From an uncultured Dehalococcoidia bacterium (GTDB lineage: Bacteria > Chloroflexota > Dehalococcoidia > Lucifugimonadales > UBA3495), in NCBI GenBank assembly GCA_958296385.1, contig OY282494.1, positions 219,416 to 283,415 on the forward strand: a stretch of DNA of 64,000 nt, in the 5' to 3' direction. The position numbers and the translations under genes were made by a program. Shown here one piece after another: positions 7,802-16,522 of the stretch. Under the pieces are notes generated by a model, which worked only from the letters and a program-made list of their open reading frames with translations, was not told where the DNA came from and searched no databases. Positions within the stretch are counted from its first letter, which is position 1. Each line of letters starts with the position of its first letter.

Positions 7802-8566
7802 TTAGAGGATTTGCGACAGGAAGTGCTTGACCCGCTCGTGCCGGGGGTTGTTGAAGAAATCGTCGGGCGGCTGGTCCTCAACGATTTGGCCCTCGTCAAA
7901 CATTATGATGCGGTCGGCAACTTCGCGGGCGAATCCCAACTCGTGGGTGACGGCGAGGATGGTCATGTGGGAGGCGGCCAGTTCGCGCATTACTTCGAGG
8001 ACTTCTTTAATCATCTCCGGGTCGAGGGCCGACGTGGGTTCGTCGAACAGCATGATGTTGGGCTGCATGGCCAGGGCGCGGGCGATGGCGACGCGCTGCT
8101 GCTGGCCGCCGGACAACTGGGCGGGGTATTTGTCGGCTTGCTCCGGGATGCCGACGCGTTCGAGCAGCTCCATGGCGATGTTTTTGGCCTGATCTGCGGG
8201 CAGCTTGCGCACTTTGGTGGGCGCCAGGGTGATGTTGTTGATGACGGTGAGGTGGGGGAACAGGTTGAACGACTGGAAGACCATGCCAACGTCCCGGCGG
8301 ATGGCGTCGATGTTGCGCACGTCGTTGGAGAGTTCGAGGCCGTCAACGAAAATATCGCCGCGCTGGTGCTGCTCCAGCCGGTTGATGGTGCGAATAAAGG
8401 TGGACTTGCCGGAGCCGGAGGGGCCGATGATGACGACCACCTGCCCGCGCTGGACGGTGGTGGTGATGCCGCGCAGGGCGTGGAAATTGCCGAACCACTT
8501 GTGCACGTCGTTGCAGACGATGATGTTATCGTCGGTGTCCGATTTTCCGTTTGTAGTCATAGTCAT
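7802..8566 (-). CDS. aapP: Amino-acid ABC transporter ATP-binding protein
   Basis: A 254-residue ATPase that powers polar amino-acid import. Walker A is GPSGSGKST (48-56), the Q loop MVFQSF (95-100), the signature LSGGQQQRVAIARAL (151-165), Walker B IMLFDE (171-176) and the H loop VTHELGFA. The sequence is of the GlnQ/AapP class. Its ATG (8564-8566) overlaps the stop of a small coiled-coil reading frame in TCATGA, implying translational coupling. Binding protein and permeases lie upstream on the same strand (aapJ, aapQ, aapM). Confidence 0.95.
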   Translation of the reverse strand: MTMTTNGKSDTDDNIIVCNDVHKWFGNFHALRGITTTVQRGQVVVIIGPSGSGKSTFIRTINRLEQHQRGDIFVDGLELSNDVRNIDAIRRDVGMVFQSFNLFPHLTVINNITLAPTKVRKLPADQAKNIAMELLERVGIPEQADKYPAQLSGGQQQRVAIARALAMQPNIMLFDEPTSALDPEMIKEVLEVMRELAASHMTILAVTHELGFAREVADRIIMFDEGQIVEDQPPDDFFNNPRHERVKHFLSQIL

Positions 8567-8841
8567 GAGGAACGCTCCATTGCGGCGCAGGCGGGCTTGC
8601 GCGGCATACTGGGTGGATTGCGCCGGGCTAGTTTGGCTTCCAGTTCGCGGATGCGGGCGTTGGCGGCATCGCGTTCTTGTATGATTGCGTCACATTCTTG
8701 CTCGGCCTCGGCCTGTTCTCGTTGGATAGCGGCTAGTTCTCGTTCTGACTCGGCCAGTTTTTCCTCGGCTTTGATGCGCCGGCCCATTTCTCCCCAAAAC
8801 AGCATAGCGTCCAGTCCTCCCAAGATGCCGTTTGCTAGCAA
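8563..8841 (-). CDS. Truncated duplicate of the adjacent membrane/coiled-coil gene
   Basis: The reading frame (92 codons from a TTG, or 80 from ATG 8805, which has GGGAGG ten bases upstream) encodes a coiled coil rich in Glu, Ala and Gln. It is clearly a copy of the next gene upstream: LANGILGG-DAM-FW-E-GRRI-AE and ERDAANARIRELEA-LA are shared. DNA similarity continues to about 8915, but one base is missing near 8840, which breaks the frame and removes the N-terminal membrane segment. The stop overlaps the aapP start, so the remnant may still be translated. It is either a decaying duplicate or a soluble short form. Confidence 0.5.
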   Translation of the reverse strand: MLANGILGGLDAMLFWGEMGRRIKAEEKLAESERELAAIQREQAEAEQECDAIIQERDAANARIRELEAKLARRNPPSMPRKPACAAMERSS

Positions 8842-8938
8842 AATATGGACATTACGCGAAGCATCGGCTGGCCGTCGGTTAGTTCCGGCGCGGTGTGGCT
8901 GATGCGATTTTTCCGGTTAGTCAACATGGGTATGCGGC

Positions 8939-9421
8939 TTACCCGGCATCGTTGGATGGGCTGCGCTGGGCTAGTTCGGCTTCCAGTTCGCGGATACGGG
9001 CGTTGGCGGCGTCGCGTTCTTGATCGGTTTCAGATTGCCTTTGCAGAACTTCGGTCAGTTTCTGCGCGATTTCGGCTTGCTTTTGCCGAGATTCGGCCAA
9101 GTCTTGAGCGGTTTCAGCCTGCTTTTGCCACGCTTCGGCCAGTTTCTGAGCGGTTTCGGCTTGCTGTTGTAGGGCTTCGGTCATTTTTTGCTCGGCTTCG
9201 ATGCGGCGTCCTGATTCTCTCCAAAACATCATGGCGTCGGGGCCTCCTAAAATGCCGTTTGCCAGCAGGATTATGGACATTACGCGGAGCATCAGCTGGC
9301 CGTCGGTTAGTTCCGGTTCGGTGTGGCTGATGCGGTATGCGATGATGCCTACGATGATGTCCAAGCCTATGTAGAGGCTGATTGACAGCAGCCTATCGTA
9401 AATCCGCTTTAATTTTTGCAA
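8939..9421 (-). CDS. Membrane protein with long coiled coil, in amino-acid transporter operon
   Basis: The 160-residue product has two N-terminal hydrophobic segments (about 12-30 and 45-58) and then a coiled coil of roughly 90 residues built from imperfect heptad/11-residue repeats (AEALQQQAETAQKLAEAWQK and variants). The start is a TTG. No family is recognised. It is sandwiched between the permease gene aapM and the ATPase gene aapP, with a truncated copy of itself directly downstream. It could be a scaffold or regulator of the transporter, but nothing in the sequence proves this. Confidence 0.6.
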   Translation of the reverse strand: MQKLKRIYDRLLSISLYIGLDIIVGIIAYRISHTEPELTDGQLMLRVMSIILLANGILGGPDAMMFWRESGRRIEAEQKMTEALQQQAETAQKLAEAWQKQAETAQDLAESRQKQAEIAQKLTEVLQRQSETDQERDAANARIRELEAELAQRSPSNDAG

Positions 9422-9475
9422 GGCAAGGACACTCTGATGCCATTTTAGCAGAGGATGGCCGGGCAGGGGCGCCGG

Positions 9476-10735
9476 CTAACGCTCGCCAACCCCCAGCTGG
9501 CGCTCGATGTGCCGGCTGACGTAGGACATTCCGTAGGTGAATACCCAGAAGACCAGTGAGATGAAGATGAATACTTCGGGGGCGTTGTCCAGGTATTGGG
9601 TGTTGCCGCTGACGAACCGGTAACCGACTCGTACTATGTCCACCATACCGATGATATAGACCAGGCTGGTGTCTTTGAAGAGGCCGATGAACTGGCCGAC
9701 GATGGCGGGGATGACGTTGCGGATGGCCTGGGGCAGGGAGATGAGCAGCGTAGTTTGCCAGCCGGGGAGTCCCAATGCGCGGGCGGCCTCGGCCTGGCCA
9801 GGGTGCAGGGCTTGCAGGCCGCCCCGGATGTTCTCGGCCATGTAGGCTGCGCTGAACAGGGTGATTACTACGGCGGCGCGGAACAGGGGGTTCACCGGGA
9901 AGTTCTGGGGAAAGGCCAGCGGGAGCAGGTGCTGGGACATAAACAGCAGCGTTATCAGCGGCACGCCACGGAATACCTCAATGAAAGTTACGCACAGGGA
10001 CTTTACCACCGGCAGGTTGCTGCGGCGTCCCAACGCCAGGGCAATGCCGATGGGCAGGCTGAGTACGATGCCGGCTACGGCCAGCACCAGATTCAGGGTC
10101 AGGCCGCCCCAGTTCTGAACCAATACCGGCTGCAATCCGGGAACGCCGGGCACTCCCCGCAGCAGCACCAGTGTTATCAGAAAGACTGCTACGGACAGAA
10201 TTACAATCCAGCGCGCGGTGCCCAGGGCGGTGTAGCGGGCCAGGGCCCATCCGGCCAGCAGTGCTGGGAGGTTGGCGATGAGCAGCAGGCGCACGTCCAG
10301 TCCCATCTTGTCCAGGCTGTAGGGAAGGAAGGCGAGCAGTGCAATTGCTATGGCGGCAATGAGGGCGATGCGTTTGGCCAGTCCGCCGGCGGCGACGCCC
10401 CATCCCATGCCCAGCAGCAGCGTCACCAGCAGCAGCGCAGCCTGGGGGCGCCAGAAACAGTTTTGTCCGGGGCAGGCTTGCTCCGAGTTGTACGAGCCGA
10501 TGATAAACTGACCGCCCAGCGTGGTTACTACGGTCCATTCCGCATCCAGCAGCACCCAGTCCAAGCCGTACCAGAGGGCCAGAACCAGGACTGCGCCGGA
10601 TGTGACGGTAAGCAGGCCGCTGAGCCAGGTGCTGAAGAGGTTGGCCCGAATCCAGCCGGCCGCGCCTACGCTCATCCGGGGCGGCGGCAGCGCGGAGGAC
10701 AACGGGGGCGGGGCGGGATTGCTTTCGGTTGCCAT
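9476..10735 (-). CDS. aapM: Amino-acid ABC transporter permease (AapM-like)
   Basis: A 419-residue inner-membrane permease with about eight to nine hydrophobic helices. The C-terminal half is a His/Glu/Gln permease domain with the EAA loop EAARALGLPGWQTTLLISLPQ that docks the ATPase. The extended N-terminal half, with the NCFWRPQ segment, is characteristic of AapM in general L-amino-acid transporters rather than of shorter GlnP-type permeases. It starts seven bases after the stop of aapQ, so the two are one transcription unit. Confidence 0.93.
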   Translation of the reverse strand: MATESNPAPPPLSSALPPPRMSVGAAGWIRANLFSTWLSGLLTVTSGAVLVLALWYGLDWVLLDAEWTVVTTLGGQFIIGSYNSEQACPGQNCFWRPQAALLLVTLLLGMGWGVAAGGLAKRIALIAAIAIALLAFLPYSLDKMGLDVRLLLIANLPALLAGWALARYTALGTARWIVILSVAVFLITLVLLRGVPGVPGLQPVLVQNWGGLTLNLVLAVAGIVLSLPIGIALALGRRSNLPVVKSLCVTFIEVFRGVPLITLLFMSQHLLPLAFPQNFPVNPLFRAAVVITLFSAAYMAENIRGGLQALHPGQAEAARALGLPGWQTTLLISLPQAIRNVIPAIVGQFIGLFKDTSLVYIIGMVDIVRVGYRFVSGNTQYLDNAPEVFIFISLVFWVFTYGMSYVSRHIERQLGVGER

Positions 10736-10742
10736 GGTAATC

Positions 10743-11945
10743 TCAGCTGAACCGGATGCGCCGGTTGTACAGGTTGCCGATCAGCGACCAGGTGAGGCTC
10801 ATTGCCAGATATGCCGCCATCAGCATGATGAAAATGGGTATCGGCGGCGCGAGCTGGGTCATCGTTTGGGCCACGCTGGTGAGTTCGGTAAAGCCGATGG
10901 CCAAGCCCAGGCTGCTGTTTTTCGTGAGGTTCAGGCACTGGCTAATCCAGGGCGGGATGATGACGCGGAGGGCCTGGGGAAAGGTTACTTGCCGCAGGGT
11001 GTTCAGCTGCGACAGGCCGAGCGCGCGGGAGGCTTCGGTTTGCCCCCGGCCTACGGACTGGATGCCGGCGCGCACGATTTCGGCGATAAATGAGGCGGTG
11101 TACATCACCAACCCGATGAGCAGCACTATCATGCCGGCCCGGGCGGTGAACCCGCCGTCGATGCGGGCGAAACGGCCCTGCGGTTCCGGGGTCGAGATGG
11201 CCAGGGGCGCATCGCCGGCAAAGGCGTTGACCAGCAGCCAGCCGAGGGCGCCAATGGCAACTGCCGCCGCACAGCCGAGTAGGACCGGGTAAGACGTCCG
11301 GCCGGTCTCCACTTCTCGCCGGCTTAGACGCCGACTTACGACAAAGCCGGCGATTATCGCTACTACCGCCAGTATCAGCCAAATTAGCGTCGCTATCGGT
11401 TGGCCCGTTCCCGTGGGCCAGGGGAAAGATACGCCGGCGTTGTTGACATACAACTGCCCGGCGATGACGTAGCCGTCCCGCTCCGGGGGCAAGACCAGCA
11501 TGATGAAGAACCAGAAGAGCAGCTGCACCAGCAGGGGCACGTTGCGGAAGAACTCGATGTAGGCCAGCGCCAGCCGGGACACCAGCCAGTTTCCCGACAG
11601 GCGAATGACGCCGATAAAGATGCCCAGCAGCGTTGCCAGGATGACGCCGGCCACCGCCACGACCAGGGTGTTGAGGGCGGCGACTCCGAAGGCGTAAAGG
11701 TAGGTGTCGGAGGGCTCGTAGGGAACGAAGGTATCGCCGATGGGGGTATGGTACTCGCGGGACAGGAAGCTGAAGCTGTAGGAGATGCCGCGTTCCTGAA
11801 CGGCGTTGGCGACGTTGGCGAAGAACCAGGCGACCAGGGCCACGACCACGATGGCGGACAGGATTTGCGCCGCCCACTGGATAACCCGGGTGTGGCGCCA
11901 GACCGGGATGCCCTGGTAGGTCAAGATGCGTGCTAGTTCCGTCAT
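10743..11945 (-). CDS. aapQ: Amino-acid ABC transporter permease (AapQ-like)
   Basis: A 400-residue membrane permease partner of AapM. AapQ features include the N-terminal RVIQWAAQILSAIVVVALVAWF helix region, the large periplasmic part containing YSFSFLSRE, and the EAA loop EASRALGLSQLNTLRQVTFP near residue 315. ATG 11945 was chosen at the beginning of the family similarity; 21 upstream codons in frame lack it. A strong terminator separates it from aapJ, so permeases are probably made in smaller amount than the binding protein. Confidence 0.93.
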   Translation of the reverse strand: MTELARILTYQGIPVWRHTRVIQWAAQILSAIVVVALVAWFFANVANAVQERGISYSFSFLSREYHTPIGDTFVPYEPSDTYLYAFGVAALNTLVVAVAGVILATLLGIFIGVIRLSGNWLVSRLALAYIEFFRNVPLLVQLLFWFFIMLVLPPERDGYVIAGQLYVNNAGVSFPWPTGTGQPIATLIWLILAVVAIIAGFVVSRRLSRREVETGRTSYPVLLGCAAAVAIGALGWLLVNAFAGDAPLAISTPEPQGRFARIDGGFTARAGMIVLLIGLVMYTASFIAEIVRAGIQSVGRGQTEASRALGLSQLNTLRQVTFPQALRVIIPPWISQCLNLTKNSSLGLAIGFTELTSVAQTMTQLAPPIPIFIMLMAAYLAMSLTWSLIGNLYNRRIRFS

Positions 11946-12090
11946 ACGAGTTTTGCGGTTCCGCTCCGGGCGATATTCTAACGCATTGGCGGCGAATATG
12001 CTCGCCAAAACGGAACGAACTTGCCGGGCATTATCATCAATCGCCCGCGGTCATTCCCCCGCGGTCATTCTGACTGATTGACTGCCATGC

Positions 12091-12126
12091 AAAAAAAGGA
12101 GCGACCAGCGCGTTGCCGGTCGCTCC
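12091..12126 (-). terminator. Rho-independent terminator between aapJ and aapQ
   Basis: Reading the minus strand, GGAGCGACC and GGTCGCTCC form a perfect 9-bp stem with an 11-base loop, followed directly by seven T residues. It sits 41 bases after the aapJ stop, inside the operon, and would let only part of the transcripts continue into the permease genes. Confidence 0.85.
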
Positions 12127-12166
12127 CCTTTTTAGCTCCCTTGCGGGGGCTGGTGAGGCGTGATGC

Positions 12167-13342
12167 TTACCGCAGGGGCGCGGCGTACACCTGGCCGCCC
12201 TTGGGGCAGTCGGTGCAGGGGGCGTTGGCCCACAGGGCGTTGCGGCTGCCTTCCCGCTGCAAGTCCAGCGGGGTGAGGTGGCGGTCGTAAATCTCGCCGT
12301 AGTTGCCGACGGCGCGGATGACGTCCTGGGCGGCGGTCATGCTCAGGCCCATGTCCTCCTGGCCGTAGGAACCTTCCAGGCCGAACAGCCGGTCAATGGC
12401 GGTGTCGCCGGTGACGGCGGTGGGAACGGAGCTGGAGGTGATGCCGTAGGCTTCGGCGTAGATGAGCATACTCATCACGGCGCTTACCAGGTCAAACCAC
12501 TGCTCGTCGCCGTGGGGAACGACCGGGCCCAGCGGCTCCTCGGAGATGGTGCCGGCCAGGATGGTGTGGTCGTCGGGGGATGCAAAGCCGGCGCGGGTGC
12601 TGACCAGACCGGAGCGGTCGGTGGTCAGTGCGTCGCACTGCCCGCTGGTGTAGGCGGCGTTGGTGGCTACGTTGTCCGGGAAGACTACTACTTCGATGTC
12701 CAGGTCGTTCTGGGCGATGAAGTCCTGGAGGTTCAGCTCGGTAGTGGTGCCCTGCTGTACGCAGACGCTGGAGCCGCCGAGTTCCATCATGCCGGAGACG
12801 CCCAGGTTCTTGGGAACCATGAAGCCCTGCCCGTCGTAGAACATGGTGGGAGCGAAGTTGCCCCAGGTGGCGTTGCGGGAGCTGGTCCAGGTGGTGTTGC
12901 GGGACATGATGTCCACTTCGCCGGACTGCATCGTGGGCCCGCGCTCGGAGGCGGTGGTGGGCCGGTATTCTACGGCGTCGGCGTCGCCGAGTACGGCGGC
13001 GGCCACGGCGCGGCACAGGTCGATGTCAAAGCCAGTAATGTTGCCGCTCGCGTCAGCAAATCCGAAACCGGCCAGGCTGTCGTTGCTGGCGCAAATCAGG
13101 GTGCCCCGGCTCATTACGGAGGCCAGGCGGCTGTCGCCCTGGTTCGTCATGGAGGTGGACTCGGAGTCGGCGGGCATTGCGGTGGCTTCGGCGGTCATAG
13201 CGGCGGGTTCGGTGGGAGCGGTTATAGCGGCGGTGGGCGCAGTGCTTTGGGCGGGCGGCTCAGCGTCCTGCTGGCAGGCCATTGCAGCAAGGGCAATGAC
13301 CAACAGGACGGCGCCGGCCATGTATTTCAAGTATCGATTCAT
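12167..13342 (-). CDS. aapJ: Amino-acid ABC transporter substrate-binding lipoprotein (AapJ-like)
   Basis: The 391-residue protein starts with a lipoprotein signal (lipobox ending LAAMAC, Cys23), then a Thr/Ala/Pro-rich linker to about residue 70 and a family 3 solute-binding domain. RGTLICASNDSLAGFGFAD and GFDIDLCRAVAAAVLGDADAV are AapJ signatures, as is MSRNTTWTSSRN. It is anchored on the outside of the membrane and delivers general L-amino acids to AapQM. The lipid anchor fits an organism with a single membrane or a non-classical envelope. It is the first gene of the operon, with a good promoter upstream and a terminator downstream. Confidence 0.95.
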   Translation of the reverse strand: MNRYLKYMAGAVLLVIALAAMACQQDAEPPAQSTAPTAAITAPTEPAAMTAEATAMPADSESTSMTNQGDSRLASVMSRGTLICASNDSLAGFGFADASGNITGFDIDLCRAVAAAVLGDADAVEYRPTTASERGPTMQSGEVDIMSRNTTWTSSRNATWGNFAPTMFYDGQGFMVPKNLGVSGMMELGGSSVCVQQGTTTELNLQDFIAQNDLDIEVVVFPDNVATNAAYTSGQCDALTTDRSGLVSTRAGFASPDDHTILAGTISEEPLGPVVPHGDEQWFDLVSAVMSMLIYAEAYGITSSSVPTAVTGDTAIDRLFGLEGSYGQEDMGLSMTAAQDVIRAVGNYGEIYDRHLTPLDLQREGSRNALWANAPCTDCPKGGQVYAAPLR

Positions 13343-13402
13343 CGGATATTTTCACCTACCTTTTTAGTGTTGCGAGCCGTGTTGAGATTAAAACCGCCAA
13401 TT

Positions 13403-13431
13403 ATGGTAGCAAGCGGCCCTTGATTTTGCAA
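13403..13431 (-). promoter_or_regulatory. Candidate promoter of the aap operon
   Basis: On the minus strand, TTGCAA (13431-13426) and TACCAT (13408-13403) are 17 bases apart, about 60 bases before the aapJ start. Confidence 0.45.
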
Positions 13432-13485
13432 CGCTGCCGACATACCGTTTTGCGATGATTTGGGCGTTTGGAACGGTGTCGCCGG

Positions 13486-14268
13486 TTAGGCAAACTGCCA
13501 TAACCGGAGGGACGTACCGCCGAAAATCTGATCCAGGTCGGCGGGCGGACACCACGACGTCATCTGCTCGATGGTGTACCGGAGTGCGTTGCGGTAGCCT
13601 TCGCGGTTGGCAACCCGGGGCCAGTCTGAGCCCCATACCATGCGCTCCGGGCCAAAGGCGTCGTAGGCCATTTGCACGTAAGGCGGTATGTGCCGGTAGG
13701 GAAAGGGGGGCGCGCTGATTTCGCCCATGCCGTGAATCTTTATGACGGTGTTGGGGTAGCGGGATAGGGTTAGCGCGGTGCGAAAGAGGCTTGCGTCGGG
13801 CATGGCCGGCGCGCCGATGGCATGGATGCCCATGCCCGCCAGGTGTTCGATTATGACGGTGAGGCTGGGCAGTTCCGCTACCAGGTTGGAGAACTCAGGA
13901 GAGGCGAAACCCGCGGCTGGGCCGCCAACGCTGACCGACATTCCCAGGTTGGCCGCCGCCCGCCATACGGCCAGCGGGTCGTTGCCCGGCGAGCGGTGGA
14001 AGTTGCGGAGGCGCACCGTTTCGGCGCCGGCGTCGCGCAGACCCTCCAGGGTGTCCGGCGCGGCGGGGTCGTCCACGTCCACCCGGCAGACTACGGACAG
14101 GCGGCCCGGAAAGCGGGCTTTGGATTCCAGCACATAGGAATTGTCCAGCGTGGCGGTGGACTGAACCAGGACGGTTTTGGCGACGTCGTTCAGCTCCATT
14201 TGCGCGAGGAGGAGTTCGACGGGTTCGTAGTGGTTGAGGCCGATGTGGACGTGGGTATCAACTATCAT
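13486..14268 (-). CDS. Amidohydrolase family 2 (COG2159 TIM-barrel hydrolase)
   Basis: A 260-residue metal-dependent hydrolase. The N-terminal metal motif DTHVHIG (H6, H8) opens the barrel, and WGSDWPR near residue 220 supplies the last metal ligand Asp. Members hydrolyse or decarboxylate cyclic and aromatic acids (for example 2-pyrone-4,6-dicarboxylate lactonase). ATG 14268 was chosen because the barrel motif starts at once; the upstream 37 in-frame codons are not conserved in character. It is 20 bases from the neighbouring coiled-coil gene on the same strand. The substrate is unknown. Confidence 0.88.
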   Translation of the reverse strand: MIVDTHVHIGLNHYEPVELLLAQMELNDVAKTVLVQSTATLDNSYVLESKARFPGRLSVVCRVDVDDPAAPDTLEGLRDAGAETVRLRNFHRSPGNDPLAVWRAAANLGMSVSVGGPAAGFASPEFSNLVAELPSLTVIIEHLAGMGIHAIGAPAMPDASLFRTALTLSRYPNTVIKIHGMGEISAPPFPYRHIPPYVQMAYDAFGPERMVWGSDWPRVANREGYRNALRYTIEQMTSWCPPADLDQIFGGTSLRLWQFA

Positions 14269-14288
14269 GGTGGGCCCAAGGCAGGGTT

Positions 14289-15059
14289 TCAGCTGCCGGC
14301 CAGCGTAAATGCGGTCAGGACAATGCCAACTACCGCAGTGTTGATTGCTATACCGGCAATCATCACGCCGACCATCCACTTTATTAACACGGCCTGCTGA
14401 TCGCGGGCTTCGATGGCTACGGAGGTGGATAGTGCGGCGAATTTTTCGTTCATTTCAGAGCGTAATTCGCCAATTTGCTGGTTGAACTCTACTCGATGCT
14501 CGGCAAGCATTTCGCGCATTTCGGCACGGAGCGCGGCAGACGTTGCGCGCATCTCGGTGCTTAGCTCGTCAAACTTTGCGCTAATTTCGGTACGGTGTTC
14601 GGCGAACTTTGTGTTCATCTCGCTCTGGAGTGCGGCAGACGTTGCGTGCATTTCGGTGCGGTGTTCGGCGAACTTTGCGTTCATCTCGCTCTGGAGTGCG
14701 GCAGACGTTGCGTGCATTTCGGTGCGGTGTTCGGCGAACTTTGCGTTCATCTCGCTTTGGAGTGCGGCAGACGTTGCGTGTATTTCGACGCGATGCTCGG
14801 CGAATTTTTCGTGCATTTCAGTGCGGAGCCTGGCAAATTCTCCGTGTGTTTCGGTGTGCAGTTCAGCGAATCGTCCGATAACGTCGATGGTGGAGCGGTT
14901 GAAATCGTCACGCAGTTGGTTCAGGTCGTCTTTGGAGGCGAGGGAGCCTTCCAGTACCATGCGGCCGGCCAGGTTGAGCATTTCGTCAACTTGCTCAGGC
15001 GGGTGGCCCTGGTCGATCAGGGCTGATCGGACGTCATTGAGGGTTGTCATCGTGGTCAT
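14289..15059 (-). CDS. Coiled-coil membrane protein with internal 22-residue repeats (DUF1640-like)
   Basis: The 256-residue product has an N-terminal helical part (ALIDQGHPPEQVDEMLNLAG), a coiled coil from about residue 45 to 215, and one C-terminal membrane helix (about 228-250, MVGVMIAGIAINTAVVGIVL). The coil contains 22-residue repeats of the type EMHATSAALQSEMNAKFAEH, three of them nearly identical at DNA level. The architecture resembles DUF1640/CCDC90 proteins. A much longer open frame runs upstream through the Rieske gene in antisense, but only this part is credible. ATG 15059 begins MTTMTTLND. Confidence 0.75.
   Translation of the reverse strand: MTTMTTLNDVRSALIDQGHPPEQVDEMLNLAGRMVLEGSLASKDDLNQLRDDFNRSTIDVIGRFAELHTETHGEFARLRTEMHEKFAEHRVEIHATSAALQSEMNAKFAEHRTEMHATSAALQSEMNAKFAEHRTEMHATSAALQSEMNTKFAEHRTEISAKFDELSTEMRATSAALRAEMREMLAEHRVEFNQQIGELRSEMNEKFAALSTSVAIEARDQQAVLIKWMVGVMIAGIAINTAVVGIVLTAFTLAGS
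14587..14784. repeat. Three 66-bp tandem repeats inside the coiled-coil gene
   Basis: Units at 14587-14652, 14653-14718 and 14719-14784 differ at only a few positions and each encodes 22 residues in frame. A fourth, diverged unit follows. The near-identity indicates recent in-frame expansion, which would change the coil length. Confidence 0.9.
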
Positions 15060-15185
15060 TGTGGTTACTCTCAGCGCGCCGGGTGCGTTGTCCGGTGCGT
15101 ATCGGTTGGGGCCAGCATAGCAAATCTCTGCGGCAACTGCTACTCTGGGCGGTGGCAACTTAGCTACGGACAGGAGGTATGCGCC

Positions 15186-16490
15186 ATGATTTCGCAGGCT
15201 GACAACATTGCTTTGACACAGGTGGGCGCGGGTACGCCGATGGGGGAGCTGCTGCGCCGCTACTGGATGCCGGCCCTGCTTTCCTGGGAACTGGCCGAGG
15301 CGGATGGGGCGCCGGTGCGGGTGAAATTGCTGGGCGAGCAGCTGGTGGCTTTTCGGGATACGGAGGGGCGCATCGGGCTGCTGGAGGAACTTTGCCCGCA
15401 TCGCCTGGCCTCGCTGTGGCTGGGGCGCAATGAGGAGTGCGGGCTGCGCTGCGTGTATCACGGCTGGAAGTTTGACGTCAACGGGCAGTGTCTGGATATG
15501 ATGAACGAGCCGGCGGACAGCGATTTTCCGTCCAAGATGACGACTACGGCCTATCCTACTTTGGAGTTGGGCGGCGTCATCTGGGCGTATTTGGGGCCGC
15601 CGGAGCAGAGGCCGCCGCCGCCCAAGTTTGAGTGGGCGGCGGCGCCGGAAACGCACCGGCACGTTACCAAGAACATCCAGCAGTGCAACTGGCTGCAAGC
15701 GCTGGAGGGCGGGATAGACTCGGCGCACGCTACCATCCTGCATCGCACGCTGCGGGCCGACACTACTCACGCCGGGCTGCGCATTGACTCGGCTCACGTG
15801 CAGGGGCGGCCGCCGGAACTGGAGGTGGACATCACCGACTACGGCTATCGGTACGCCGGCATCCGGTCGCTGGGCGACGAGGGCAACCACGTGCGGGCCT
15901 ATCACTTTGTGATGCCGTTCCATCAGATTCGGGCCAGCCAGCGCGGATACCGGGGCCGGCCGGGGCCGGTGGGGTTCCTGGCGTCGGGGCATATGTGGGT
16001 TCCGATGGACGATAATTCGGTGATGGTGTGGAACTGGGACTTGTCTTACGACGACGCCATTGACGGCGCGGAGCGGGTGGAGATGGACCGCAGCTATGGC
16101 CGGGGGCCGGAGCATATGCGGGACAAGTTCAACACGCGCGTGAACCGGGACAACGACTGGATGATTGACCGGGCGGTGCAGAAAACGGAGACTTTCAGCG
16201 GAATTGACGGGGTGAACGCGCAGGACGTGGCCGTGCAGGAAAGCATGGGCTACGTGGTTGACCGGACGCGGGAGAATCTGTCCCGCACCGACATGGCCAT
16301 CGTGTACGCCCGGCGGCAGCTGTTGCAGGCTACCCGCACCGTGGCCGAGGGCGGCTCCCCGCCCGGCGCCGGGGACAATTACTACCTGCTGCGCCCGGCC
16401 CAGGCCGTGCTGCCCGCCGGCGTGGACTGGCGGGACGCGATGTGGGACGATCTGTATCCCGACGGGTCGCAGGAACGCAACGGGCGGTAG
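15186..16490 (+). CDS. Rieske non-heme iron oxygenase, large subunit (phthalate dioxygenase-like)
   Basis: A 434-residue oxygenase. The Rieske [2Fe-2S] ligands are C70-x-H72 (CPHR) and C89-x2-H92 (CVYHGW). The mononuclear iron site is EGGIDSAHATILH, with D178, H181 and H186 in the expected positions. The size and ending resemble phthalate 4,5-dioxygenase and related O-demethylases or aromatic hydroxylases, which need a separate reductase; none is adjacent. AGGAGG lies 9 bases before ATG 15186. It is transcribed divergently from the coiled-coil gene and followed by a strong hairpin, so it is monocistronic. Confidence 0.93.
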   Translation: MISQADNIALTQVGAGTPMGELLRRYWMPALLSWELAEADGAPVRVKLLGEQLVAFRDTEGRIGLLEELCPHRLASLWLGRNEECGLRCVYHGWKFDVNGQCLDMMNEPADSDFPSKMTTTAYPTLELGGVIWAYLGPPEQRPPPPKFEWAAAPETHRHVTKNIQQCNWLQALEGGIDSAHATILHRTLRADTTHAGLRIDSAHVQGRPPELEVDITDYGYRYAGIRSLGDEGNHVRAYHFVMPFHQIRASQRGYRGRPGPVGFLASGHMWVPMDDNSVMVWNWDLSYDDAIDGAERVEMDRSYGRGPEHMRDKFNTRVNRDNDWMIDRAVQKTETFSGIDGVNAQDVAVQESMGYVVDRTRENLSRTDMAIVYARRQLLQATRTVAEGGSPPGAGDNYYLLRPAQAVLPAGVDWRDAMWDDLYPDGSQERNGR

Positions 16491-16522
16491 GCGGCGGGCG
16501 CCGGCAATCGGGTAAGTCCAGA

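Noticed and set aside
7760-8902. Long plus-strand frame opposite aapP
   Set aside because: It is Gly/Val/Asp-rich, lacks family features and lies entirely antisense to an intact ABC ATPase gene.
12278-13423. Plus-strand frame of 381 codons opposite aapJ
   Set aside because: Antisense shadow of a clear lipoprotein gene; composition almost all Gly, Ala, Val.
14587-14784. CRISPR array
   Set aside because: The 66-bp units are directly adjacent, in frame and coding; there are no spacers, and no cas genes occur in the window.
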